Shown here: piece after piece, positions 22,231-33,470 of the stretch | Numbering within the stretch: the first letter of the stretch is position 1 | Layout of the letters: each line of letters begins with the position of its first letter | The notes under the pieces: model-generated | What the model saw: the letters and a program-made list of their open reading frames with translations, nothing else | Told to the model about the DNA's origin: nothing | Database searches by the model: none | Source: Meconema thalassinum | Lineage: Eukaryota > Arthropoda > Insecta > Orthoptera > Tettigoniidae | NCBI GenBank assembly: GCA_946902985.2 | Contig: OX336399.1 | Coordinates: forward strand, 165,150,911-165,214,910 | Direction of reading: 5' to 3' | Length of the DNA: 64,000 nt | Made by a program: the position numbers and the translations under genes

Positions 22231-23588
22231 TCCAGTGCCTTGTGGTATTCCTCTTTTCACTCTTAGAGGTACCGTAGACTTGTTGTTCCATTTATTCTAA
22301 TTTATTGAATCTGTTCAATCAAATAGCTTTCTAGCAATTTCAGTGCTATGCCTCTGGGGCCATATCTATCCATCTTCTGAAGGAGAATATGGCGAGGTAT
22401 GGTGTCAAAAGCCTTCTCAAAATAGAGAAAAATGCCCAGGGTTGGTTTCATACTATTCATAAATTTACCTAGCGTATTCCCCAATGGTGCTGACATTTTT
22501 ATAAAGCCAAATTGGGTAGTTGATAGTAAATTGTGTTTCTTCAAAAACTGATATGATTTTTTAATACATTTTTCAAATAATTTTGATATAATTGTCGTTA
22601 ACGATATAGGTCGATAGTTCTTTAGTTCTGAAGGACTGCCTGCTTTACGTAGAGGTTCTACAATCTTGTAATTGCTTTGGGATGTATCTAAGTGAAAGTG
22701 ACTCGTTTATTATTGCTTGCAAATGACTCTTTAATGAATTAAAATTTTGCTTAATAATTTGAGCTGAGATGTTATCTATTCCCATTGCTTTAGTGTCGCT
22801 TATTTCGTGTGGGTACTTAAGTAAATCGCTTCGGTAATCTGAATAAAAACAGGAATATGTGTTTCTGTTGATTTTCAAGGAAAAATCTTGGTTGTTCTTC
22901 ATAGTTTTAGATATGTCAGTAGTTTTGTTAATAAAATAATCATTGTAAGTATTAGCTATAGTGAAGTCATCATCGTAAACATGATTTTGAGATCTTATTT
23001 TTGTTATTTTTCTTTATTCTTTGTGTTATTTCATTGGCAATGCCTCATACTTTTCTTGGATTATTAGAATTGTAATTTATTAATTGTTTATAGTGGTCAA
23101 TTCGTTTAATCTATTTCTATACTGTTATATTTCTCCTTCATGGCATTGTTCTCTTTATTTGCTATATATTCCTGGTACAACCTATCCCTGGTGTGAATGG
23201 ACTTAATTAACGCGTGCGTTATCCACTCCTTTCCCTTTCGTTGCTTTGAAGTTATTTGCACTCGAGATGTTTTTATGCAATTTTGGATGGTTTGTATGAA
23301 TTTATCTACTTTAGAATCCAAGGGGTTGTTCCCTAATACCGTGTCCCAATTGATATTTCTCAATTTCTTTCTAAGCATATCACTATCTAACTTAAATCTA
23401 TGTTCACGTATGTTACGCTGAGCTGCTTCTAAGTCACGGTCCTTTTCAAGATTGATACTAACTAATATAGGATAGTGATCTGTAATACTGCTCTGAGATA
23501 TAATAGGTAAAATGTTTTCATTAGAATTACTAGTACCGTATATCAACGATCTAAAATTATGCTCATGCAGTAAGTTTAAATATTTATT

Positions 23589-23820
23589 AGAGGCATAAAC
23601 CCTGGCACTACAGCCCGTGAAGCGCCTAGGCCTACCAAGTGACCGCTGCCCAGCCATTTGACCTGCTGATATCGTGGTGATGCGTGATGGGCGCATCGGG
23701 TCCCCTCGGCCGTTAATCTTAGTTTTCGTGATCGGGGCGTTGCCTCACTGTCAGACAGCTACTCGATTGTCCTCACGAGGCTGAATACACCCCGTTCCAG
23801 CCCTCACGTCAGTCTGTTAG
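23589..23820 (-). repeat. tRNA-derived SINE, 5'-truncated (family C)
   Basis: The segment CCCTGGCACTACAGCCCGTG through CAGCCCTCACGTCAGT matches the bodies of the copies at 49996-50245 and 54211-54498. The tRNA-like head is missing. It lies inside the decayed LINE, and its first bases are read through by a spurious N-terminus of the LINE frame. Confidence 0.7.
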
Positions 23821-24519
23821 CGTTGCCTAGAAACAACTCGGTTTCTAGTGTACAATTTTGCAGGGCATCATGAAGATTTTACGAAAGAGTTGTTTATTGT
23901 ATTTGGATGAACGGCATGTGCCTGTCAATGCAATTCTATTGTTCCCATAATTTATTTTGAGCTTAAGGAATTTGAAATAATTTTAAGTCACAGTTTTTAT
24001 CTCATGGTCTATAGAATTCTTCACCTTAAAAACAACTTTATTACATTTATTGAAGCGTCCTTCGTTATAATGTTTTATATGTAGTTGGAATGCTTGCAAT
24101 ATTTTTTTTAACCTAATTTCCAAGTTTCTGTGAGAATAACGACTTCAAATATTATGGTTATATGCTTCTAACTCGGGATCTAAACCAATTTTATTTTTTG
24201 ATCGACTTCTAATTTGTGTGAAATATGCTTAAGTTATTTATCTTCTTAAATTTAAGTATTTGAGACACATATTGAACAATAGGCTACCTCTACTTACTTC
24301 TGTATGAATTTGATATCTTATTAAGTCATCATTAGGGTTATGATATTTAAGACCTCAAAATAGCCCGAATATGCAACCAACTATGACCTTTGACGAAATA
24401 TGACTCAAAAAGACAAAATATGACCTGAAAATGACATTTAAATATGGCCGTTTTTTTAAATTATAAATCCAAGGTACAATCCCGTCGAGATTAAATTGTT
24501 AACTAAATTTGTTATTCCT

Positions 24520-27500
24520 ATTATTTATTTATTTATTTATTTATTTACACTGTTTACGCCCACATTGGAGCACCAAAAATCAAACCTTATACACAAAGTA
24601 TTCAAATACTACAGTAAGTTCAGTTCTTAATTCTTGATAATTTTTTCCTTTCCCAATACTTCTTCATTCTGGAAGATCTTGCAGCCCGTTCTTCGGCAGA
24701 TATAACATATTGCTTACGCTGTGAAATTTTGAAAGTTAGTCGAGAGTATTTGTTATTCAGAAGCCGTTTCTCCTCTCTATGTTAAATTTGATGCTTAGTA
24801 ATTTTCAATTCGTCAAAATCCATTTGTATTTCTTTAAACCATGTGATTTTTGTTTTATTATTCCAAAAGAAGTCAAAAAGTTGTTTCAAGAGTCTAGTAT
24901 TTGGCAAGCGGGATATGTGTCCAAAAAACGCAATCCTTCGTTTTCGCATCGTGTCAATGATAGATTCATTTTCCTTGTAAAGTATTGAATTGGGCAAAAG
25001 TCTCCCCTGACCCTCAACCTGGTGTTTCTTATTGAGTATTGTCCGAAGAATCCGTCTATCAACCTTCTGTAGTTTGTCAGTTGTTGATCGGGTGTTTAGT
25101 TTAAATTAAGTTTCACTTGCATATGTTGCTTCTGGCTTAACGACGGAGAAATAATGTCTAAGTTTAGCATTAATCGAAAGAGACTGTTTCTTATATGTTG
25201 GCCAGGTAATCTGTTGTGCTCGTCGCAATTTTAGTGTCCTACTATCTATTGATGCTCTCTCATTGGCATTCCAAGTGATGATCTCACCAAGATATTTACA
25301 TTTTTTCACAATCCTTGAACAACTTGAAAAGATGGCATAATTTCTGTTTTCTCAAAGGAAATTTTCAACCCAACCTTTGCTGCTAATCGTTCCAATTCCT
25401 CTATCTGAAATTTAGCTTCTTCGATACTAGTTGCTAATAATGCTAGATCATCTGCAAAGGCGAGACAATTTAGTCGAGCATTTTTTCCAATCTTAACATT
25501 CGGTGGACAAACCTTATTCCATTGACGCATAACTTTTTCCAGCACACAATTAAACAACAATGGAGATAATCCATCTCCCTGCCGAAGACCAGTATGGATT
25601 TCAAATGACTCAGAGGTTTCACTTCTAAACCTAACTCTAGATTTAGTATTCTTAAGAGTGACCGCAATAAGGTTAACAAGTTTTCGATGTAAACCAAATT
25701 CAGTAAGGACATTCAATAGAGATTCGCGATGGATACTATCATAAGCTTTTTGAAAATCAACGAATGTGATCACTAAATCTTTGCTCCTAATCCTGTGATG
25801 TTTTATAATCCATTTGAGACTGATAATTTGATCTGGACAGCTTCGTCCTGGACGGAAACCACCCTGATATTCACCAAGTTCATTATCAAGTTGTTCGTGA
25901 ATTCTGGAATATAAAATCTTTGAAAAAATCTTATACGTGACATCCAGCAACGATATCCCTCGATAATTGCTAAGATCTGATCTATCGCCCTTTTTGTGTA
26001 TGGGGTGTATAATTGCAATATTCCACTCTTCAGGCAATTTTTCTGTATTCCAAATGTCAATAAGATGTTTATGTAGGTTATGAATAGTCTGTACATTAGC
26101 ATTCTTCCAAAGTTCTGCTACTACTTTATTCTCTCCTGCCGCTTTAAAATTCTTAAGTGAATCAATCGCTGTACGCACTTCATCGTAAACCGGCGGTATG
26201 ATCTTTTCCAGGGGTGTTTTATTTCTAGGATAGGGATCGAATTCAAAAGAATCTTCAGGTTCATCACTATTAAGTAATTTTATGAAGTAATCGGCCAAAA
26301 TTATTGCATTGTCATAATCATTATGGGCCACCTTCCCGTTCGTAACCTTCATCAAAAGAGTAGGGGGAGTAAATTTTGATTGGTATTGTTTAAATGTCCT
26401 ATAATAGTCTCTTGCTTTATGGCGATTGAAAGCTTCATCAATAGATTTTAATGTTCCTTTCTGATATTCTCTTTTAACCCTCCTGATTTCTTTGGCCGTT
26501 AACCTTCTAGCATTGATTAATTCTTCCCTAGAACTTTCAGTTTTTTGTTGTTGGTCCTTCAACCAAGCTGAATGCCGGCGTAGAATTGCTATATCACAAT
26601 CCTCATTCCACCATGCATGTTTCTTTCGTTTTTTAATGGGAGCAACGTCTTCCGCTACGGCTTTCAATTTGTTAACAGTGGTCCCCAAGTTGTCACTTAA
26701 AAGCGTGATGGATTGCTCAAAATATACTGGATTATTGATAACTGAACTAGGATCATACAATCTTTTGCTATTGAATTTTTGAGGTTTATTTTTCCTTTTA
26801 GGAGTTAATTTGATTTTAATCTTGGAAATGTAATGATCCGAATCAACATCAACACCACGAAGGACTTTTACATTATAAATTTCTTTGTGAAATTTCCGAT
26901 CCATGGCCACATGATCTATCTGAAACTCTCCTAACTTAATATTAGGACATTTCCAAGTCATTAATTTATGTGGTCTCCTCTTGAACCTTGTTGTCTCCAT
27001 AATTAGACCATGGTTAATAAACAATTCAATTAACCGTTCACCATTCTTGTTTGTCAAGTTATGTGCTGGCCATCGCCCCACCACTAGACGAAATTTCCTC
27101 TCACGTCCAATCTTTGCATTGAAATCTCCAAGTAAAATTTTAATATTAGCATCAGGTATATTCGTTACCAATTGGTCAAGTTCATCCCAAAATTGATCCG
27201 TCCCCTCAGAATCAGTTCTATTTTTGTCATTTGTTGGTGCATGAACATTTATCAATGTGTATATCTTGTTTTCCACTTTAACTGTTAACAATGCAACTCG
27301 TGGGGAATTTGAGGAAAAATCCGTAATTGAATCTAGTATTCTATGGTGTACCAAGAAACCTACTCCAAATTGAGGGACATTTTTCATTACCCTTTCTCCT
27401 GGAGGCCCTTTATAGAGACGATATCCACCTGATTCAATTGGGTTCTGATCAGTATTACGTAATTCTTGAAGAGCAGTGATCACAATTTTGTCTTGATCCA

Positions 27501-27850
27501 AGATATCAGTTAGATGCTTTAACTTACCAACCTTCATCAAAGAATTAATATTTAATGTTGCCAAATATGAGAACTTTCCCGGCTTGTTGAATTTAAGTAC
27601 GTTCTTAGTGTGATTAGTCTGCATGCTTCGTCATTGTATCTCGAGGCGCTTCGACTCGCCTTAATCCTCTACCTGACACCCCACCGTATCCGAATGGTGT
27701 CTTCGCTTGGTTAATGATGTAAGTATCCAAACTGGTGGATTTCAATAGAAGACTCTCCATATTCATTTGATTATCAGATCGATGATCAAGAATCTGACCG
27801 TGGTCAGGGTTTACAATCCCAGATGTGATCTGGGAAGGTGATTAGTGAAA
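24520..27850 (-). mobile_element. Near full-length RTE-like LINE
   Basis: The element has one long ORF with endonuclease and reverse transcriptase and ends in a TTTA-repeat tail on the plus strand (24523-24546). The upstream part, 27625-27850, is probably its 5' untranslated region; the exact 5' end is not marked. No target duplication is evident. Confidence 0.7.
24620..27624 (-). pseudogene. LINE ORF: AP-type endonuclease plus reverse transcriptase
   Basis: The first 772 codons are open. The endonuclease shows LNINSL, ALQELR, LLGDFNAKIG, IDHVAMD and DSDHY, so all main catalytic blocks are present. The reverse transcriptase shows PIHKKGDRSDLSNYRGISL, GGFRPGRSCPDQI, FVDFQKAYDSIH, GLRQGDGLSPLLF and LAFADDLALLA. 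A frameshift near 25306 moves reading to another frame (KKCKYLGEIITWNANERAS). In-frame TAA codons follow near 25105 and 24783. The C-terminus EERAARSSRMKKYWERKK then ends at a TGA at 24620-24622. With three lesions it is recent but inactive. Confidence 0.85.
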
Positions 27851-28205
27851 TATGATATGATGAAACATGCGATTGTGGAGTGTGTTTGGTTATTTACAGT
27901 ATATTTCTGTAAACACTAATTCCCGTTCGGTAAGTTGAGGATGATTACACACCTACAGCCGCCGTCAAACTATCGAAATATGGAGTTATTATCAAAAAAT
28001 GCTCAAAATATGACCTAATGGTAAAAAATGTTCGAAATATGCATTTATATGACAAATAAAACCACTGTATTGTGACGATAATCATTTGACTTGCATCAGA
28101 AACCAATCGGGCATGAAAATACAGGCAAATAAAAAAATATGATTTTTCCTAAACATCCGAACCCTAATTATCAGAATAAATAATACATCTGGTGTATAAT
28201 GATGA

Positions 28206-28438
28206 TCGTGTGGCCTCCGGAGAGGCCGAGTGCAGGTCGTTCTAGTTGACGCCCGTGGGCGACCTGCGCGTCGTAATGAGGATGAAGTGATAATGAAGAC
28301 GGCACATACACCCAGTTCCAGAGCCACGGGAATCAACGCCAGGAGATTAAAATCCCTGATGGCTCGACCGGGAATCGAACCCGGGGCACTTTGGGCCAAA
28401 GCCTAGCGTGCTAACCATTTAGCCACTGAGCAAGCTAA
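28206..28438 (-). repeat. tRNA-derived SINE (family D), reverse
   Basis: On the minus strand the A box (GTGGCTAAATGGTTAGCACG) and B box (GGGTTCGATTCCCGGTCG) are intact. The 3' end CTCGGCCTCTCCGGAGGCC matches the copy at 12392-12710. The annotator should not take the head for a tRNA gene, because the body and 3' end are those of the repeat. Confidence 0.8.
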
Positions 28439-28977
28439 GCCGGCTGTGACTGGCGCAGATCGCGGCCGCGCGTACGCGGTTCAGCCGGTGGTAGGCGCGT
28501 TCCGCTGACTCATATCGTTAGTTCACACGCGTTTTGTCATTCATATGGATGAGTATCTACAAAGGTTAGACATTAGTGAGTATTGTGATTACTGTGATTG
28601 TTGGTCATGCCTGGACACCAATTCACATTGCGCAAACTTGTGTATATCCATAATTCGTATATGAAAAGCAGAAAGTCTTGTTCTGAAAATTTCGAATCAA
28701 GTTTCCAGGAAGACCTGTGCCTAATGCCAGTACAATTAGGAGGCTCGCTAAACTATTCAAGAAAACAGGCTCCGTAAATAATAAAAGACATTCTTTCATC
28801 AGAATATGTCAGGTGTGTGTTACAAGAGAGGGAGGATATTTTCAGCATCGCCTATGCGCACTGTAAGTATACATTATTGAACATGTTTGGTAGAAGTGTG
28901 AAAGTGCGCGCCGACCACCGGCTGAACCATATACGCGCGGCCGCGATCTGCAGCAGTCACAGCCGGCTTAGCTTGCC
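28430..28977 (+). mobile_element. Short element with ~70-bp inverted repeats and a helix-turn-helix ORF remnant
   Basis: The arms 28430-28501 and 28906-28977 are inverted copies (CAAGCTAAGCCGGCTGTGAC core), near 87% identical by eye and very GC-rich. Between them, plus-strand codons from about 28603 read FTLRKLVYIHNSYMKSRKS, then, after a frame change, PVPNASTIRRLAKLFKKTGS. This is the N-terminal helix-turn-helix (DUF4817-like) found in many insect mariner relatives. The catalytic domain is missing, so the element is a non-autonomous derivative. Its left arm abuts the SINE head. Confidence 0.6.
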
Positions 28978-29139
28978 GTGTTTATCGGGGCGCACATATA
29001 TAATGACCCTGCAGAAGTGTAAAAGCCAGCATTTTAGTCTCTTCCAGAGTTAATGAGTATGCTACTTTGTGAACTGTATGATGAATGCCAGATTTATCAG
29101 AGGACGGGAAGAATACTTGTGAATTATACCACAAAAGGT

Positions 29140-29649
29140 TAGCAGCTTCGGTAGCATGCTCAGCTTCTATGTCCAAGATAGCGGGTTCAAACCCGGCAGA
29201 AGCCATCGGATTTTTTAAGAGCGTTAAAAATCCCTCAGTACGCCTTCCTTCGGAGGGGAAGTAAAGCCGGCGGTCCCATGTCATAGATTTATGGCATGTT
29301 AAAGAACCTTCCACTAATTACACCTGTGTGAAGCTAAATTGGATAGGTTAAGAATGTAAACAACGCTCTTAGGTTTCTACGTTCGTTGCCAAGAGCCGAC
29401 TGCGGTGTCGTCTAGTAGCTAAGTTCTGAACTTGGCCTAGTAGTCGTTGACGGAGGCGCTTGGCGGCAAAAGTAGGAACTATTTGAAAAATTCTAAGTTG
29501 CAGTATGTACTTAAATAAAAAAAAACAGATGACACACACTAATAGTCATCACAATTAACACCGGTTATCAGACAGATTCTACACACACCCAAAGTACACG
29601 GGGCTACATGACCACGTTGTCGCAGCCCCAAAACATAAGAACCAACCAA
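29140..29649 (+). repeat. SINE family A, copy 1, with target duplication
   Basis: The copy is flanked by an 11-bp duplication, CCACAAAAGGT (29129-29139 and 29650-29660). The B box GCGGGTTCAAACCCGG is intact. Part of the A-box region is deleted compared with copy 3, leaving GCTTCGGTAGCATGCTCAGC. The 3' end is an AACC-repeat tail. Confidence 0.82.
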
Positions 29650-29869
29650 CCACAAAAGGTAAATAGCATGAAGTTGTTAAGAAAATTTGCTAAAATATGA
29701 AATAGTTGCACTTGCAAAACATACGCTAATATATGATTCTCTTACCTTGCTTGATATTTTACAAGACATTACTGTCAATTATTACTACTGGACTGGAAAT
29801 CTGAGCTTTTATTTCTTACACATTCAATAACAGCAGCCATGTTTGTTTCTGACACTTAAACATTACATC

Positions 29870-30297
29870 AAAAGCGGCTTCGGTGGCGTAGTTGGTAGCA
29901 TGCTGAACTGCTGTGCCCAAGATAGCGGGGTCAAACCCGGCCGAAGTTGTCGGATTTTTTAAGAGCGTTAAAATCCTTCAGTATGCCTTCCTTCAGGGGG
30001 CGGGGAAAGTAAAGCCGGCGGTCCCATGTCATAGACTTATGGGAAAGATCCTTCCACAGACTAAACTTGTGTGAAGTTAAATTTCTAGGTTAGATTTCGT
30101 TGGAACACTCTATCAAAGTTCCAACGTTCACCACTAGGTATCATTGACATCTGGTAGCGAAAGTTGGAACTACTTGAAATTGAACGGACCTTGTAGCTCA
30201 CCCTATGGGTGCCCGCTAAAAGCAGCTACAGCCCCTGGCGAGCCGAACATGTCCTCGTACACTCCCGGCACTAAAAGCCATACGCTAAATAAGAAAA
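29870..30297 (+). repeat. SINE family A, copy 2, with a different 3' module
   Basis: The head has the A box (GGTGGCGTAGTTGGTAGCAT) and a B box with one change (GGGGTCAAACCCGG). Flanking ATTACATC (29862-29869 and 30298-30305) looks like the target duplication. From about 30180 the sequence switches to CCTTGTAGCTCACCCTATGG, which matches the SINE at 8940-9236 instead of the AACC-tailed 3' end of copies 1 and 3. Confidence 0.75.
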
Positions 30298-30504
30298 ATT
30301 ACATCTAAGTTGCCAACATATGGGATATGAAATACATCAGAATATTAGTCTGCCTAAGTTAAGTCAGGTGGATATCAAAACCGATCGAGGTTAAGTTCAG
30401 TGGATACTAAAACTATTAGTTTATGTTCTGGATTTGATATTTTAGTAAACTGATTCAGTCTGTTTTCTCTAATTTATAATATTTTAGGTTTCACTACACT
30501 CAAT

Positions 30505-30580
30505 GATTCACACACCATTTGGGCCGATAACCTAGATGTTAGGCCCCTTAAAACAACAATTATCATCATCATCATCATCA
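30505..30580 (+). repeat. SINE 3' end with (ATC)n tail
   Basis: The phrase GGGCCGATAACCTAGATGTT followed by a repeated ATC tail has the form of a SINE 3' end. The upstream part is missing or diverged. Confidence 0.5.
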
Positions 30581-31840
30581 CACACCATTTTCACTTGCAA
30601 GCAAGGATCATGTAAGTATAAGAGATTTGTCACTTTTGGTTATAGAATTTCCGAGAGAGAACACCGCCTTAGGCTATGGATTGTACTGCCAAGTCTGGCA
30701 ACATAAAAAGTAAAAAGCCATATGAATGTAGCCTTTATTACACGTAAATGAACAGTATGTTCTGCGACGAGTTATTGATTATTGATGAATATAACTCAAA
30801 CATAACTGCGCCTTTCGCTAGGTGCTGAAATATACGTCCAGATAGGAAAAGAATACAGTTTGATATATATCAATGTTGGCAATGGATTTGTCACGAAAAC
30901 ACAGTTATGCCGTTCTAGAGCTTAATTCACCTCTAGGCTAATTAAAAAATGCTCTCATACTCTACAGAATAGTTGGGATATTCGATGAATATAAAGAAAA
31001 TCGTCCAAATGCACACACTACATTGCCATAACCTCACTTTTTGCCTAGCATGCCCGCATCCACCCACCCCTCCCCGTAGCCCTAAACCACAAATTTTACT
31101 GCAATGCAAAGGAGAATGGATAAGGAAACAAACAAGAGATGAAATGCACACATTTATTCTCTATATATTTTTATTCGCGAGTAGTCCATATTGCCCACTA
31201 GTTTCAAAACATGGTCAACACCAGGAAGATGAAAATTGCCGTATTGTTCTTACTATCATTATAATTCTTACATCCCGGTGCTTGGCAATTTTTCCTCCCT
31301 TGCAGTGGCTTGATTGACTCTCAATTCAATTCAAATAAACAATGAAAATACTGAACAAATCAAAACAACCAACAACACCACGAGGAAAATCAATCAAAAC
31401 AGACTATTCCCGCTTCCGCCATTCGGTTTGATGTGAACGTTCATGAGTGCCAACTACGGAACCTTAGTGCTAAAATTAATTCTTCATTGGTTGGCAGAAC
31501 AAACAGTACAGGGCCTTACCCCGACCCACGCGCTCCCTATGAACTGTCGTCCCCCTGCTTGCAAGGCAGAGCAGTGTACTACTCTTTTATTTTTCTTGAA
31601 AACAAAATAACATGCATAATAAGTACCAACATAACAGAAAAACATTTGGTTATAACCCTTGCCAACCTAACATGTTTTAACAGTTTATCAAGGTTTCAAT
31701 ATGTGGAGCGAGCAGAGCTTAAGGATTCCACCCACGAAAAGCACAGCAGTAATGATTGATATTATCCCCATGTTTGAAATTGATACCCACACGACTGCTG
31801 TCTGAGAATGCGGGGCTGATAATATTGGGTTTTTACATAA
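30581..31840. other. 1.3-kb stretch with no recognised gene
   Basis: Open frames of up to about 110 codons exist on both strands but overlap each other, and their products look random. I find no family motif. It may be true single-copy intergenic DNA. Confidence 0.4.
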
Positions 31841-31901
31841 TTCATAGGGACAATGGCGGACACTGCTGGAACTCAATTACTGTACTACTATTACCATAGA
31901 T

Positions 31902-31975
31902 CAGTGGTTCCCAATCTGGGGTACGCACAACCCTTGGTGGTACGCAACGAACCGGTTAGGGGTACGCCAAAAATA
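31902..31975 (+). mobile_element. Single hAT-type terminus
   Basis: The phrase CAGTGGTTCCCAATCTGGGG followed by repeated GGTACGC units is a common hAT-type terminal and subterminal structure. The partner end was not found, so this is probably a fragment. Confidence 0.45.
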
Positions 31976-32264
31976 AACGGTAATGGCGGGAGCCATGTTC
32001 CCATCATATGTGTCAGTCGTAAAGTAAGGGCGCGCAGTGCCGTCTTATTCAGGCATGTCAAAGTCAATGCACCCTCTCAACAACCCACCCTACGCCTATG
32101 TAACAGTTGAAGGAAGCTTAATTAATTCTGAATGAGACATCATTGTGGCTTTTACCAACCTTGTTTCATTTTCTGGGGGACATTACCAATTCAAATTGGT
32201 AACCCTGCTCACTACTGCACTGGAAATAACGTAAATGTGTGTTTTTACTTATTGCTCTATTAAT

Positions 32265-32483
32265 AACGGCAGTTGCCAACATGTGGGATACAAAATACAC
32301 CAGACGACCAGTAATTAAAGATTATTGGAACGTGACAAAAACCAGGGGTGTATATATGGCTAACAGGCCGTGCTACCAAACAATATGGTCAAGGCAAAAG
32401 CCATTGGAATCAAAAATTATTGGTGCGTGACAAAACCCAGGGGTGCATATATAGCTAAAGCTCTAACAATTATTGGTCTAGGT
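32265..32483 (+). repeat. Interspersed repeat R3, left part
   Basis: It starts at TTGCCAACATGTGGGATACA and contains two internal copies of a block with TGACAAAA(A/C)CCAGGGGTG. An inverted relative lies at 54530-54900. The repeat is interrupted at 32483 by the large hAT element and resumes at 48691 (see findings). Confidence 0.65.
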
Positions 32484-32869
32484 CAGGTGTGTCCAACCGG
32501 CAGTCCTAGATCCCATCGCATGTGGCCCGCAGTGATATTTGTAAATTACTAGCGGACCCGTGTGAGAACTCTCGCATAAGGGGTTGTATGCGCCCCATGT
32601 GTACAGACTACCCACCCGGCTCTAGTGCTATGTGGACTGTACACGACACAGTTCTGCCAGGGGCTATCATCTTGTTTATTTGTTTAAAAGCACTTTATAA
32701 ACAAATAAATATTTTTCCATTGACTTATCAAGAAATGCAAGATTTTTCCTGTACTATTGAGATGATTTGGAAGATTTTGGTACAAACCACACCTTCCAAC
32801 TCCCTCTGGTTTAGGAGCTTGAGTTTTGTGAAACATACTCCCTAGCGTATTATATAATAAGATAATTTA

Positions 32870-33190
32870 GTTTTGCCTTATGGGGTTCTTGATTATCCCA
32901 CAGGAGATATCTTATTCAGTAGTAGAATTGGGCAGCTTGATGCGTACGATTTAGGACTTCACTTAGAGTTGAATTTTTACAGTCGATCACACTGCCCCCA
33001 TACTGGAATTGTGGAACATTCTCCAGAGATCTTCCATTCAGCTATAAATCTGTATTCCCTCCATATTTGCTGGCTTTCATGGCTACGGTCTTAGATTCAC
33101 TGACTTCGAGACCAAACTCTTCAAAGAAGTGGTTCAATACAATCAGTTTTTCTTGCACTTTCTTTTAATTTATGAAATAAGTAATTCTAT
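32870..33190 (-). pseudogene. LINE reverse transcriptase fragment
   Basis: On the minus strand the frame reads NHFFEEFGLEVSESKTVAMK, then a stop, then NGRSLENVPQFQYGGSVIDC and LNRTHQAAQFYY. This is the region just after the catalytic box in RTE-like LINEs (normally FKYLGS or FQYLGS). Only about 100 residues remain. Confidence 0.6.
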
Positions 33191-33470
33191 TTAGAATAAG
33201 ATAAACTTGAAAGAACAAGGCTTTATCCGTTTGCAAAAGTTCATCAGTTATCCTCTTACTCAAAACATGGAGAAATCACATCCGTTTTAAGAAACATCCA
33301 GCCCAGATTTTACCTACCTACCACGCATCGCTTTGAAGTCTCCGTGTATTGACGGCGGTAAAGTTACTACTTTCAAAGGCGAGTGTGTGTCGGATGTTTT
33401 ATTATACAGGGTGGCGCACGAAATGTCATACACTGGAAATTGTTTATAGAATATTTAATATACAACATAT

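Larger units (their letters stand above)
21060..24320 (-). pseudogene. Decayed Jockey/CR1-like LINE
   Basis: Read from right to left the element runs as follows. Weak traces of an endonuclease lie at 24300-23840. The endonuclease end (SSITDHYPILVSI) and linker span 23588-23106. Reverse-transcriptase start segments (DTKAMGIDNISAQIIKQNF, 22800) follow. YFEKAFDTIPRHILLQKMD lies near 22400, and RGIPQGT at about 22235-22255. The catalytic YADD box is near 21834, and the C-terminal domain ends at about 21071. Many stops and frameshifts are present. A SINE splits it at 23589-23820 and an unidentified segment splits it at 21921-22230. Confidence 0.75.
24333..28166. mobile_element. hAT-like non-autonomous element split by a LINE
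   Basis: The left end TAGGGTTATGATATTTAAG and the right end CCTAAACATCCGAACCCTA resemble the terminal repeats of the derivative at 47803-48647 (TAGGGCTCGGATTTTTAGG). Copies of an AAATATGACC-like motif cluster just inside both ends (24370-24450 and 27970-28060), as subterminal transposase-binding repeats do. Flanks GTCATCAT and ATTATCAG share five of eight bases. The interior was displaced by the LINE at 24520-27850. Confidence 0.42.

Noticed and set aside
28360..28438. tRNA gene on the minus strand
   Set aside because: A and B boxes are good, but the sequence continues into a SINE body and 3' end shared with 12392-12710, so it is a SINE head.
31433..31759. 108-codon ORF
   Set aside because: No recognisable motif, overlaps open frames on the other strand, and codon use looks random.
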